A DNA stretch of 64,000 bases from Eutreptiella sp. 'Long Island Sound 2002' (lineage: Eukaryota > Euglenozoa > Euglenophyceae > Eutreptiales > Eutreptiaceae): the NCBI GenBank assembly GCA_964036045.1, contig OZ038383.1:65415725-65479724 (forward strand), in the 5' to 3' direction. Below the pieces are notes generated by a model, which saw only the letters and a program-made list of their open reading frames with translations, searched no databases and was not told the origin of the DNA. Of this stretch, positions 12,367 to 21,838 are shown in pieces; position 1 is the stretch's first letter, and every line of letters starts with the position of its first letter. The position numbers and the translations under genes are program-made.

Positions 12367-13007
12367 AACAGGCTACCCCTCACCTATGATTTTAGCACCT
12401 TTTTTTCTGAAATTTCAAGAAGTCAGCAAAAAGATAATTCTTGCCATAATTGACCACTTTTTTGTTTCTACGTCCCCAAAGTAGGGGAGGGGGCGTCTTC
12501 ATACCCGAAGTTTGTTCAAAAATATCAAAACCCTGAAACTTGGCCTATTTTGGGGTTTTTTTGCCTGCCTTAGGCTGGTCCTGCAGAACAGTGCCGCACA
12601 CCAGTGTACCTGCCTATAGAGGATATTCGACCCTAATTCCCCTTTTCTTTGGATTTTCTGGCCGCAAAATAGGGACGGGGGGGTTTCTCCCGGGCAAGCT
12701 TTCTCCCAAACCATCAAAACCCCTGGAATTTGAGAAATTTTGGACTATTTTCGTCTGCTCTGGGGTTGTGCCGCAGAACAGTGCCGCACACCAGTGTACC
12801 TGTATAGTATAGTATAGGCACGAAAAAATCATTAAAAGGAGTTTTCGACCCCAAACGACCAATGGAAACCTTTTCTTTTACATATACACCCCCAAGATTG
12901 GAGAGGGGGGTTCCTCCTACCAGATTGCTCTCAGAAGATACACTGTTTTAGAAAGAAATTGGCATTTGTTGGCCATTTTTGGACGACAGCCGTTTTTCTT
13001 TGTGCAA
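12367..13007. other. Non-coding, with short direct repeats
   Basis: No gene seen. The phrase CAGAACAGTGCCGCACACCA followed by GTGTACCTG occurs at about 12583 and again at about 12775, and both copies lie near GGGGAGGG/CCCCAAA words. This suggests a degenerate tandem repeat of about 190 bp. Confidence 0.5.
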
Positions 13008-13445
13008 TCGAATCCAAGGAACCACCAATGGTAATGAAAACAAAGGACAATCGCAACAGGCCCCACCACTCTGAGCATCTGAGCATCTGGTTCCCTCAAT
13101 CAGTCCAACATCGCACAAAGTGCATAATGAATACCAAAAGAACACTGTTTCCGGCCAAAAATTGGCAATATTTCGCCATCTTTGGGCGAAAACCAATCGT
13201 CATTCTGTGCTGGCGGCCCTGCAACCCCCGATAGGTTGCTCCCATACAACTCCAAACACATTTCAGTGGGTCCGTCCCCGACCCCGGCGGCCGTCGATCA
13301 TCCTACAAAACGTTGGTGCATTCAAATCCAAGGAACCACCACTGGTAATGAAAACAAAGGACAATCGCAACAAGCCGCACCACTCTGAGCATCTGAGCAT
13401 CTGGTTCTCTCAATCAGTTCAACATTGCACAAAGTGGATAATGAA
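13008..13445 (+). repeat. Direct repeat of about 125 bp, two copies
   Basis: Copies at about 13008-13134 and 13319-13445 share, with few changes, the string starting ATCCAAGGAACCACCA and continuing through a doubled GAGCATCT to the words CAATCAGT and GCACAAAGTG. The 180 bp between them is not duplicated. No terminal motifs are evident, so the repeat family is unknown. Confidence 0.75.
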
Positions 13446-13589
13446 CACAGAGCTCAGGCATCTGCACTTCCAGAGATATAATCCTGCGGTATTCACAAAT
13501 AGAGCAGTAAACTCAAATCTCTAAACTCTAAACAACACAAGTTTTTTATTAAGAGAGGGAAAAAAAAGACATATATGCAGGCGCTGCTA

Positions 13590-13833
13590 AAAGGGCCATG
13601 GTCGAACATGGTCGAACAGAGCTGCTGCATGGGCTGCATTGGCTGCATGGGCATTTGGAGCTGATGCATGTTCATGGCTGGCAGTGGCATGGCAATGGGC
13701 ATGGCAACTGGCATGTTCATTTGCAAAGGACCCATATGCTGCTGCTGCTGCTGCTGCTGCTGGGCCTGCTGGTGCATCTGCTGGTGGTGGTGCTGCTGCT
13801 GCACTTGGGTCTGCATCTGCATCTGCAGCTGCA

Positions 13834-13880
<47 letters not shown>

Positions 13881-13975
13881 TGCTGAAACACCTGCCGAGG
13901 GGGGTTCGGAGACACCTGTTGAGACACCTGAGACACCTGCTGAGACATGTGCTCACCTGACTCCCGTTTAACCAT
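13590..13975 (-). pseudogene. Polyglutamine C-terminal exon of broken gene
   Basis: The minus strand encodes Ser/Gln repeats, a run of about 15 Gln, Met-Gln repeats, His-Gln repeats, a second run of about 8 Gln and a Met/Pro/Gln-rich tail before a stop near 13590. The plus strand shows this as CTG runs at about 13738-13762 and 13831-13878. Codons are mainly CAG, so the tract may vary in length. An acceptor at about 13970 (GGGAGTCAG before GTGAGC) and the donor at 14007 fit a short upstream intron. Low-complexity Gln tracts are common in regulatory proteins, but no function follows from this alone. Confidence 0.45.
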
Positions 13976-14007
13976 CCCTCTTTTTCTCGTATTTTCACTG
14001 TTTTCAC

Positions 14008-15320
14008 CTTGCCCGCGTTTGCGCTTCAGGGGATTTTTTCGTTTGTTGTTGGGTTGTTTGTTGCAGTGCAGCCAAGAGCCGCTTACCAAGGTCAGCTTCT
14101 TCATTTACCGTCCCACTGCCCGTTTCTTCATTCTTCAGCTTTTTGCTTGGTGAGCTGTCCTTTTTATGGCCCTTTGGTTTTCCTTTTGGTTTCAGTTTGG
14201 GTTTCGGTTTTGGTTGTGGCTTTGCGGTTGAATTCCATGTCGGGTTTGGTTTTGGTACCCCATTGGTAGTGACAGATTCCTTCTTCACCGTTGTGGTAGT
14301 GAGGTTTGTGATCTCAGGGAGACGTGTGCTCCGCCGACTGTCCTCATATGCCAGTTCACGCTTGGCCTGGTGCGGACCGCAGGACTGACACCTCTGAGGA
14401 ACCTGGAAAGAAACGCACTGCCCGGAATACAAACCTTCCATCCAGGTCTTCCCTGCTTCACAGCCCTGCTTGTCAGCTGGGGGAATTTCTCTGACGCTGG
14501 ATTCTGAAAACCGCAGAATAGATCTGAAATCCGCCTGCCCTGCCGTACAGCAGAATGCAGAGACGCCGACGACATCCCACGAAGCCGGATTGGTAGGAAT
14601 CACGGCTAATACTAAAACAGTGACGCCCCGTTCAAGCTGGACTGTCCACCTGCCTGGGAACAGGAACTGCCCTTTTCGCGACAGACCGGGACAATGCACA
14701 GTGGGCCTCCACGACAATTGGGTGTGCAGCAGAACCGAAGCATCGCTCACGCCGTCATATATCTGCACAGTGTCACCGTGCTGCAGGTCACTCCAGGTCA
14801 CACTGGACGGCGGTAAATATTTGCTGATCAGACAGCTATCGTCGGGCACGAATGGTGCATTTTGCCAATTTGAGAATGGTATAGCAGCAAAAAAATTAAT
14901 GCTTGCACGCAACTTTGGCAGCAACCAGTGCTTTTCAACTGGCAGAAACACAGTGTCACCTGGTGACAGTGACGGAGGGGTTGCGCTGTAGTGAATTGTG
15001 TCAACAGTATGCATTACGCAAAAATGACTGGCCTCTTGGCCCAAGCACACAAGACAAATCATTAGCACGCTCTCCATGTTAGCCAGCTGACAGGGGACCG
15101 CACGATCTGTGAGCGTTATCACTCGGGCAGCACTGGGGCAGGCCATTCCGAGCAGCGGGTAGATCCGCTCAAGATGCTTGATGATGTCAGCAGCGGGGAC
15201 TCCGCAGGCCCTTGAGCACCCACTCACATCGTACCACAGACTTCTGCCCAATTTCTGAACTGCGTCAATCAGGGGCTTCATCAACGCCAGCGGCATGCCA
15301 TTGGTTCTCTTGAATGGATC
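14008..15320 (-). pseudogene. Large exon of broken gene, about 438 codons
   Basis: The exon is bounded by a strong acceptor (CTGTCTTCCACAG before GATCC, at 15321) and a donor (GGGCAAG before GTGAAAAC, at 14007). It is open throughout. The N-terminal two thirds are mixed hydrophobic with several Cys residues and look like a folded domain. A CxxC lies near residue 350, and a Lys/Pro-rich disordered tail with repeated KPKPKP-type motifs follows, then a Gln-rich end that leads into the polyglutamine exon. I do not recognise the fold. The preceding exon (15501-15875) supplies the region upstream of it. Confidence 0.5.
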
Positions 15321-15500
15321 CTGTGGAAGACAGAAGTGGAGGAAGATACAGAGAGGTACTGAAAAAATCAGCATGAATACGTTCCAAAATCTGGCCTAAT
15401 CCATAAAAAATGAAACATTAGCAACATTAGGAAAAAAAAGGCCGAAAATAGTAAATCTATCACAAGCCAAGGGAGGTGGTGGCAAGAAGGTGGTATACTG

Positions 15501-17090
15501 CTAATTGTCAGCTGGCAATTTCAGTTCATGCGTGTACCAGAGAGTTGGAGACAGCCAGCTTTGCCTCCACAGCCCGTACCAGAGCCTAATGTGCTTCATG
15601 ATCTCCTCCAGCCCCACTGGGCATTTCTCTCGTCGGCGAGAGGGGCGTTTTTGTACGATCATGGAGGCGGGCAGGTGCACATGCTCGCCCCCCTCCGATG
15701 ACATACCCACGAGGTTGCCATGTTTGCGCAGCTTGGGGGTGTAGTGCTCTAAAAAGTGGTGAATTGGGACTCCAAATGGGCGCAGAGGAAAGCTGAGATC
15801 CCACAGGTGCTGGTGTGCTTCACGGCACATGTCATCACGCTGGCCTACACCCTCCGGAATCCGCATCAGTTTCAAATAATAGTGTATTGGTTCCTGCAGA
15901 ACCTCACCGTTCCGTTTAACTGTGAGACCATTTGCCGTTCGTGGGAACAGATCAGCTAGGGCTTTCCAAAAAGAATCATCCTACAGGATATCCTTCGTGA
16001 CAATGTTTGGGGCTGACCAGTCCCTTTTGCAAATAGCTTCTTTGAAGGGTATGCAAAGCGCGGAAAATGTTTCTCCAAAATTGTCCTCAATTGGACAGTG
16101 TAGTCCTCAGGCAGGTTTGCTCTGGTCCAGAACCACAGGGGGTGGATCACGCTGTTTGCGAGCACATGATTGTTGCAGTGGTGTACATCATACACGCTGT
16201 TGAGGCGACATTTCATCAGGCGAAAGAAGGGAGCACAGCTCGAAGGGTAATTGTGAAAATCCCGCAAAGGCTGCCGAATCCAGTCAGGGTGCTGTCACAG
16301 TTTTTTTGAACCATAGCACTCCACACAGCAGCAATCTACTGTTGGTGGAGGCGTCCCTGTGGTGCGGTAGTAGGCGGCATAATCAGGAGAAAAAACCAGC
16401 TCCAGCCCAGCCGCTCTCCAACGCCTTCTCAAGGGCAGGGAGCAGGTCCATGCACTCAAACTGCGACGAGGTTGTGATGTGATCATCCTGGTCCAGGCAT
16501 CTTGCGAGAGAAAGTTGCAGAGGGAGTTGGTGTGGCTGACGTGCTTGCGGTAGATGTACGCTCAGCACCTGGCATTTGCGGGGCCCATACATTTCATTGG
16601 CGTCAAAAAAGATGCAGAGCTGCGGGGTTCTGACAGCGTCATGCAGGCAGCCATGTGCTCTTGCGAACTCCAAATACAGTGGAAGGGCAGTACTTGGGTC
16701 TGGGTACACACCTACCGGTGTGGTAGCAAACCCCATGTCAGCTGTCAAAAGCTGCATGAGATTGGTCACGCCTCTCCTATACACATTCTGACCATTGCCA
16801 TCATTATTCCTGCGCGCGCGAATGAAATCTTTTCAGGTATCATGGGTCATGAACTTTGCAATCAGGGTATCCTTCAACTCTTCAAATGTGGCCGGTTTTG
16901 CCCTCAGTCTGTCTCGATTGATAGGTCGCTTGACCGCATGCTCCGCATTCAGGTGCCAACAATGCAACTGCTTCGCATATGACCTCACACGGCTGCGCCT
17001 GTTGGCCAGAGATCTGTGAAAGCTGCCATTCAGGCAGTTTGTGCCGTTGGGGTCTGGAAGATTCCAGCATCTTAGGAAAAAGAAAATCAA
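15501..17090 (-). pseudogene. Central unknown domain of broken gene, frameshifted
   Basis: Pieces in order on the minus strand: 17090-16833, 16784-16383, 16486-16295, 16267-15956 and 15875-15501. The second contains a hydrophobic strand followed by FFDANEMYGPRK and later QDDHITTSSQF. The third has a CCCVEC cluster. The fourth has VYDVHHCNNH, and the last has SSEGGEHVH. Acidic residues after strands and the Cys/His clusters would suit a nuclease or transposase fold, but I cannot place it in a named family. A run of six T near 16400 separates two frames that otherwise join smoothly, so a one-base indel is likely. A TAG near 15975 interrupts the join to the last piece. Confidence 0.4.
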
Positions 17091-17420
17091 AAAACAGCCT
17101 AGAGCAACGTGGAGTGGTATGAGAAATGGTTGCTACAACGCTGATTGGTGCCTGCACCCAAGTACCACCCTACCATTGTATTTGGAGCTCGCAAGAGCAC
17201 ATGGCTGCCGGTCTGGAGGGGTCTAGCATCCGAGGAAAAAGAAAATCAAAAAACAGCCTACAGCAACGTGGCGTGGTATGCGAAGGTGTTGCTACAACGC
17301 TGATTGGTGCCTGCACCCAAGTACCGCCCTGCCACTGTATTAGGAGCTTGCAAGAGCACATGGCTGCCTGCATGACGCTGTCAGAACCCCGCGGCTCTGC
17401 GTCTTATTTGATGCCAATAA
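17059..17420 (+). repeat. Inverted, tandemly duplicated exon fragment
   Basis: Two plus-strand copies (about 17059-17216 and 17217-17420) start with GAAAAAGAAAATCAAAAAAC and continue into a sequence whose translation matches the minus-strand exon at 16620-16750 (the LPLYLEFARAHGC region and, in the second copy, FDAN). A piece of the neighbouring gene was therefore copied in inverse orientation and then duplicated with a period of about 160 bp. Confidence 0.7.
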
Positions 17421-17702
17421 AACCTCGCATGGATCCTGTTCTCTGTTGCGTAGGCTTTGAAGAGTTGCTGATGTGATGGCCATCCTACATTTTGCTGAGG
17501 GGTACAGTGACATGAATGCAAAAACCTTGAGAGGCTCCGTTTGCTTTCGGCTGAACGGTGGAGGCGGTGGAAGAGCAATAATGTCAGGACCCTTGCTTTC
17601 GGTCTTGCGCTCTGATGCCGTTTTGACGGTTTGCCCCTGTCGGTTCTCGTGTTGGTTCTCCATTTACTCCCCTTCTGTGCTCTCCTGGAGACATGCAAAA
17701 AT

Positions 17703-17982
17703 CTGCTGTTGCTCCTCATCCACTTGCGTTGAACGCTTTGTCGCCTCCGCCTTCCTTCTGTCCGCCTCCTCCCGTTCACTGCACTCCTGGGGACATGCAA
17801 AAATCAAAATCCGATCTCCGTCAATTGGATAGAAATGAACACGATACGTATGCACAGAATCGAGAGAGCGTAACTGCAGAACTTTGGATGGTTACCTTTT
17901 GCTGTTGCTCCTCATCCACTTGCTTTTGACGCTTTGCCGCCTCTGCCTTCTTTCTGTCTGCCGCCTCCCGTTCTGTGCGCTC
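17703..17982 (-). pseudogene. Coiled-coil exon array, downstream part (2 exons)
   Basis: Exons at 17982-17896 and 17786-17703 each encode a 28-29 residue Glu/Arg/Lys/Gln repeat of the type ERTEREAADRKKAEAAKRQK, ending EEQQQ. The intron between them is 109 nt, starts GTAACC and ends TTTTTGCATGTCCCCAG, like the introns at 42.1-43.1 kb. The second exon has lost most of its downstream intron and runs into ATTTTTGCATGTCTCCAG and a short exon remnant with TAA. All exons are phase 0. The 4-bp target site of element A lies four bases upstream of the first exon's acceptor dinucleotide, so A sits inside this array. Confidence 0.75.
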
Positions 17983-17986
17983 CTGG

Positions 17987-17990
17987 GGAC
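17987..17990. repeat. Target site duplication of element A, left copy
   Basis: GGAC here matches GGAC at 42003-42006 on the other side of element A. Removing A restores the intron phrase CTCCTGGGGACATGCAAAAA seen in the sister exon units. Confidence 0.8.
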
Positions 17991-18434
17991 TAAAGAAGGT
18001 CCCTACCAGGACCGGCCCCCGCTGTGCCCCTTCCGCCTGTCACCCCTGCTGACTTGCTCCTGATCAACGATTGCATTTCTCAAAATCCTCAAAGTCCAGG
18101 GTCCAAAATCCAAAAATATAGAAAATAAAATCCTCCTTCAACCCTGAATGGCAACCGGATCCCACAAATACAGCAATAACCCAATTCACAATCCAAATCA
18201 GGTTGCGGGCTTCCGTTCAGCACACCGGTATTCCCACGGTGGCGGGCATGTACAATAGTTGCACCAAGGAAGAAAGCCCTGAAATTGGCATATGAACACA
18301 AATAAAGCAAAGTTGGGGAAAGGGGTAAACAGACACATTCACAACCAATAACCCCTCATTCCCTGGACTCAAGACCTTCCCTTGACTCTTCAACATGATG
18401 CCCCGAACCCAGTCCAAAAAGATGGTTGAATGCC
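17991..18434 (-). repeat. 3' LTR of element A, distal piece
   Basis: The first 444 bases match 39636-40079 with only four substitutions that I could count. The LTR is cut at ATGCC (18430-18434) by element B and resumes at 29228. Confidence 0.92.
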
Positions 18435-18966
18435 TGTAAGTGCGGCTAGCCCCATCTGCTCAGATTTTGAGACATTCTGCCCAGATTGGCTACATTTTGG
18501 TCATTTTCTTTGCTTCGGCGGAATTGCCGCCTCGCAGCTCAGTCACAGGATATTTCCTATATATTTCTGATATGCCGGATTTGATTCCGCGGTCCATTTC
18601 CCGTAAATCCGCCGCGTTCCGCTATTTTAGCTGGAATCGCCATTTGCCGCTGACGCGCGCTCGCGGGCCAGATCGGCCAAACATTTTTACATAATTGGAT
18701 TATTCAAATCTTTTCAGACAGTTTTGGACACTCACATGTCTTTAGAAAAATTCGCATCAATTTTCTTCATAGACTGGGATTTTCTGCCGGACCACAATCA
18801 GCATGGACCTTGCTTCAGTTGTTGCTGCTCTCGCCTCTGTTGGTGTCCGAGTATCCGGTTCTACCCCCAATAGCAACGTTCAGGGAGACTCCTCGCGTGC
18901 CTGCCCCACTGGTCTTGCCGGCCCCGAGCCCTCCGGCACCCTCAACGACCCAGGGCAGCACTTTCA
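18435..18966 (+). repeat. 5' LTR of element B
   Basis: 532 bp, TGTAAGTGCGG to CACTTTCA. It contains the gag start codon at 18803, so the transcript start must lie upstream of that within the LTR. No clear TATA box was identified; TATATATTTC near 18557 is AT-rich. Confidence 0.95.
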
Positions 18967-21838
18967 TGGTAGCAGAGGCTACCTGAATGTTGTTCCTATG
19001 GTGTCCCAACCACAGCTAGCTCCCCAGTACGGCCCCGTAGACTCCGCCACCTCCGGAGACGTAACGATTACGCTGCCGTGGTGCTGTGCGAACGAGGCCT
19101 TGAGAGGAATGCCTTGCGCAAGCCCAAATTGCCCAAGAAGGGCACAAATCAGCAGCTGTGGAGGCCCAGATTACAATCAAGATCCCAGTCGAAATTGGCC
19201 ATCAAGCAGCTGGAATCTCCCAGCCTACGCTAATGGCAACGCTCCGGTGGAGCTTACGGAGCTGGCAGGTACTAATACTCCTTACCAATGTCCACATTTT
19301 GAGACCATCGACGCCGACATTGACGACATTGAGATGGGTGCTCCAGGTGAGGTACCTACCTATAATCGACCAGCCTCTTGGGCACAATGGGACAACCATT
19401 TGTCTTCAGAAGTGACCGGTAACCTTGAGGCGCTTGAGGCCCTTTGTCTATTAGCCACGTCTAAGCTGATAGGTCAAGAAAGAATCGCCTCTGATTTTTT
19501 ATTTGAATATTTTTTCCTTCTTCAGGAAGAAATTAATAACAGGATGTGGTGGCGTTCTCAAGAAGATGAATCTTTTGCCATTTTTTTGCAGATCTGGGAG
19601 GCAAGCCCCTTCCCGAAGGAGAAGACCAAGGCACCTGTTGCCGGGCCCTCCGCCCCTCATCCCTCTGTTTCCATCAGCGACGATCTAGCCGCCGCGGTTG
19701 AGGAAGGAATTTTAGAGGCAGCCAGGCAGGCAAGCCTGGAAATTACGGCTGAAGGAGCTCCCCAAGTGGACTCCTGGCTGCGAACCACTGAGATTAGCGG
19801 TCCGACAGCCTGCTCAGGCCCTTCAGGACACGGTATGTACTGTCCTGCCGACTGCTCTTGCAGATTACAGCGAGATACTGAGCTCCAATTGCTCAAAGAT
19901 CAAATGCAACTCATCATTCAGACGCTGGGAATTAAAGATCTTTTCAAGACCCACATGAGGTCTGAGGGCGCATCACCGGTGGAACAAACAACAGAACCGT
20001 CGGAGGAGGCGACAGAAATTTTTTCGATTGCTCCTTCGGTGGACTCTAAGACCACCGACGCAAGGATCAGCAGGACTAAGCTAAAGGAAAGGGTTACAAT
20101 CTCTCGATCTCAGAGTAGATCGGCGAAGGCTAGGACTGAGGCTCAGAATGCCAAACGAACTGCCTCCCGTACTACCCTTCCTGCTGTTGATTCCAATGCA
20201 ATAGCCCAGATGTTGCTCGCCCAGACCCTCGCCGGAGCTGGTGTGGCTAATGATGCCGCCAAGGTGTCTGCCATTACGGCCGGTGTTGGGCTGGATTCAC
20301 TTCTAAATCCCACTTCATTGCGACTTCGTCAGGTTGCCAAGCAACCGAAGTATAATGGGAACCCCAGACGTTGGCCTCAGTTCCAACGGGAATTTAAATT
20401 GTGGGTTAAGACTCAAAAGCTCCAGGATGATCAGTTCCTGATGGCCCTCTTGGACTGCCTTGAGGGAGCGCCGGCCAACACTTGGCTCAGGACCTGGAGT
20501 GATCGTGAGGATTCAAGTTCCCCCCTTACCTTTGATGAGGTGTGGGAACAGTTGGAGGTACGTGGATCCCGGCTGCCAGAGGACCATTACCACCAGATGT
20601 TGAAGAATTTTCCTTCGTTCTCGCGATTAATCTTGCACGAAGTGCAAGACAAGAGACAGCGCTTCTGGAATCTCGTAGAAGAATCTGAACATTCAGGCGA
20701 AAAATTTTCTAGTGCCGAGCTGAAAAATCTGATTTTTGACAAGATCCCCTCAGAAACCGCCGCCACCCTTCGGAATAAACAGTCCGAAGAAAAGGTCAAG
20801 ACCTGGTGGGCGGAGGTCGATGGCTTTGATGCCTCGGCCAACCGGTTTACCGTCAGGGAGGCACTTCAAAAGTGCTCCCCCACGTCGTTTACCAAGGTGA
20901 AATTCACTGAAAACACGTGGAAAATCAAGTTTAATGAACACGAGGATCGGGACTTGTTTATCCAAGTTCTCAATAGGGGAGTAAGTTTCCACGGCCATCG
21001 CCTGAAGGCCAGGAACTGGGTGTTTTCGTTCACCCCGCAGGAACTGTGGGAAGAGGTTGAGCGGCTCGCTGACGCCGCCAATCAAAATTTCCATGAGGGT
21101 CTTGGGGGAAACGAGAATACCCAGCAAAACACCCAAAATGGGGCCCAAAAGGGCAACAAAAAGGTGAATGACACCCGGAATGTTCAGGATCATTGTAGCA
21201 TCTGCCTTCTTTTAGGTTCTACGAACCGAGCTAAGACGCATTCTACTGGTAATCACCGATGGTCTGCTTACGATCACAAGGTGATTGGTGAAAATGTCAG
21301 TAATTCGCAGAATTCAGACAGGAATGACAGACAGGTGCATGGTGCAAAGGGGGGAAAGGGTAATTCGACCCCCTCCGGTGGGAACAAAAATACTGGAGGC
21401 CCTGGCGGGTCCCAAGGCAAAGGAAATCGGACTCCATCCGGCTCCGGTGGGCAGCCGAACGGCCAGACAAGTCTCAATGGCAACGCCGGAGGCGGAAATC
21501 GAAATCCAGGCCAAACCCCTCAATCCGGTACAAACAAAGGAAATGCTCCAGGATCACAGGGTAAAGGTAAGGGAAATCCTTCAGGAACCCCTTTCTCTGG
21601 TAAGGGCAGAGGGCGTGGCAACGGTGGTGGTCCATCATCCGGCGGCCGTGGCCGTGGACGCGGAAAGGGCAATCATCGTGTGGATCAGGTCTCAGGTGCA
21701 GATCAGGTGTCCGATGCGGATCGAGATTATGTCGAAAATGCCCTGAATTCAGCAGATGATCCGTTCCAAGACGAGTGGGTCGACGAATCAGGCTGTGTTC
21801 ACAATGTTAACGCAGCCGCTGGAGGTCAGAACGCCTAG
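18803..21838 (+). CDS. gag: Gag polyprotein of element B, 1011 aa
   Basis: Gag forms the cytoplasmic particle that packages the element RNA. The frame starts at an ATG inside the 5' LTR and passes through the primer-binding site. Residues 1-500 are Pro/Ser-rich and acidic, without a recognised fold. Residues about 510-740 form a capsid-like retrotransposon gag domain (basic QPKYNG, then Trp-rich helices). A Cys/His motif, CSIC followed by H-x4-H, lies near residue 797. Residues 835-980 are Gly/Asn/Lys/Arg-rich and should bind RNA. The ORF ends with TAG at 21836, and pol continues in the same frame. No internal stops occur, so this part is intact. An internal Met could be used instead, but the open frame upstream of the primer site argues for the LTR start. 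Confidence 0.85.
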   Translation: MDLASVVAALASVGVRVSGSTPNSNVQGDSSRACPTGLAGPEPSGTLNDPGQHFHGSRGYLNVVPMVSQPQLAPQYGPVDSATSGDVTITLPWCCANEALRGMPCASPNCPRRAQISSCGGPDYNQDPSRNWPSSSWNLPAYANGNAPVELTELAGTNTPYQCPHFETIDADIDDIEMGAPGEVPTYNRPASWAQWDNHLSSEVTGNLEALEALCLLATSKLIGQERIASDFLFEYFFLLQEEINNRMWWRSQEDESFAIFLQIWEASPFPKEKTKAPVAGPSAPHPSVSISDDLAAAVEEGILEAARQASLEITAEGAPQVDSWLRTTEISGPTACSGPSGHGMYCPADCSCRLQRDTELQLLKDQMQLIIQTLGIKDLFKTHMRSEGASPVEQTTEPSEEATEIFSIAPSVDSKTTDARISRTKLKERVTISRSQSRSAKARTEAQNAKRTASRTTLPAVDSNAIAQMLLAQTLAGAGVANDAAKVSAITAGVGLDSLLNPTSLRLRQVAKQPKYNGNPRRWPQFQREFKLWVKTQKLQDDQFLMALLDCLEGAPANTWLRTWSDREDSSSPLTFDEVWEQLEVRGSRLPEDHYHQMLKNFPSFSRLILHEVQDKRQRFWNLVEESEHSGEKFSSAELKNLIFDKIPSETAATLRNKQSEEKVKTWWAEVDGFDASANRFTVREALQKCSPTSFTKVKFTENTWKIKFNEHEDRDLFIQVLNRGVSFHGHRLKARNWVFSFTPQELWEEVERLADAANQNFHEGLGGNENTQQNTQNGAQKGNKKVNDTRNVQDHCSICLLLGSTNRAKTHSTGNHRWSAYDHKVIGENVSNSQNSDRNDRQVHGAKGGKGNSTPSGGNKNTGGPGGSQGKGNRTPSGSGGQPNGQTSLNGNAGGGNRNPGQTPQSGTNKGNAPGSQGKGKGNPSGTPFSGKGRGRGNGGGPSSGGRGRGRGKGNHRVDQVSGADQVSDADRDYVENALNSADDPFQDEWVDESGCVHNVNAAAGGQNA
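18967..18978 (+). other. Primer-binding site of element B (tRNA-iMet type)
   Basis: TGGTAGCAGAGG immediately follows the LTR. It is the complement of a tRNA ending CCUCUGCUACCA, the 3' end of initiator tRNA-Met in animals. It lies inside the gag reading frame, where it encodes GSRG. Confidence 0.85.

Larger units (their letters stand above)
13565..17990 (-). pseudogene. 3' half of broken multi-exon gene, unknown function
   Basis: This is the downstream half of a minus-strand gene whose upstream half lies at 42003-44272. The two halves were separated by retrotransposon A. Parts in transcript order: coiled-coil exons (17982-17703), a Pro-rich stretch (near 17663-17550), a central domain (17090-15500), a 14008-15320 exon and a polyglutamine exon (near 13960-13590). 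Splice sites look canonical where I can place them. The central domain has a T-run frameshift near 16400, a further frame change near 16290 and an in-frame TAG near 15975, so the copy is not functional as read. I do not recognise the family. A host gene or the ORF of a large DNA transposon are both possible. Confidence 0.5.

Noticed and set aside
13598-13971. Poly-Leu, poly-Cys and poly-Ala frames on the plus strand
   Set aside because: They are other-frame shadows of the CAG-coded glutamine exon on the minus strand.
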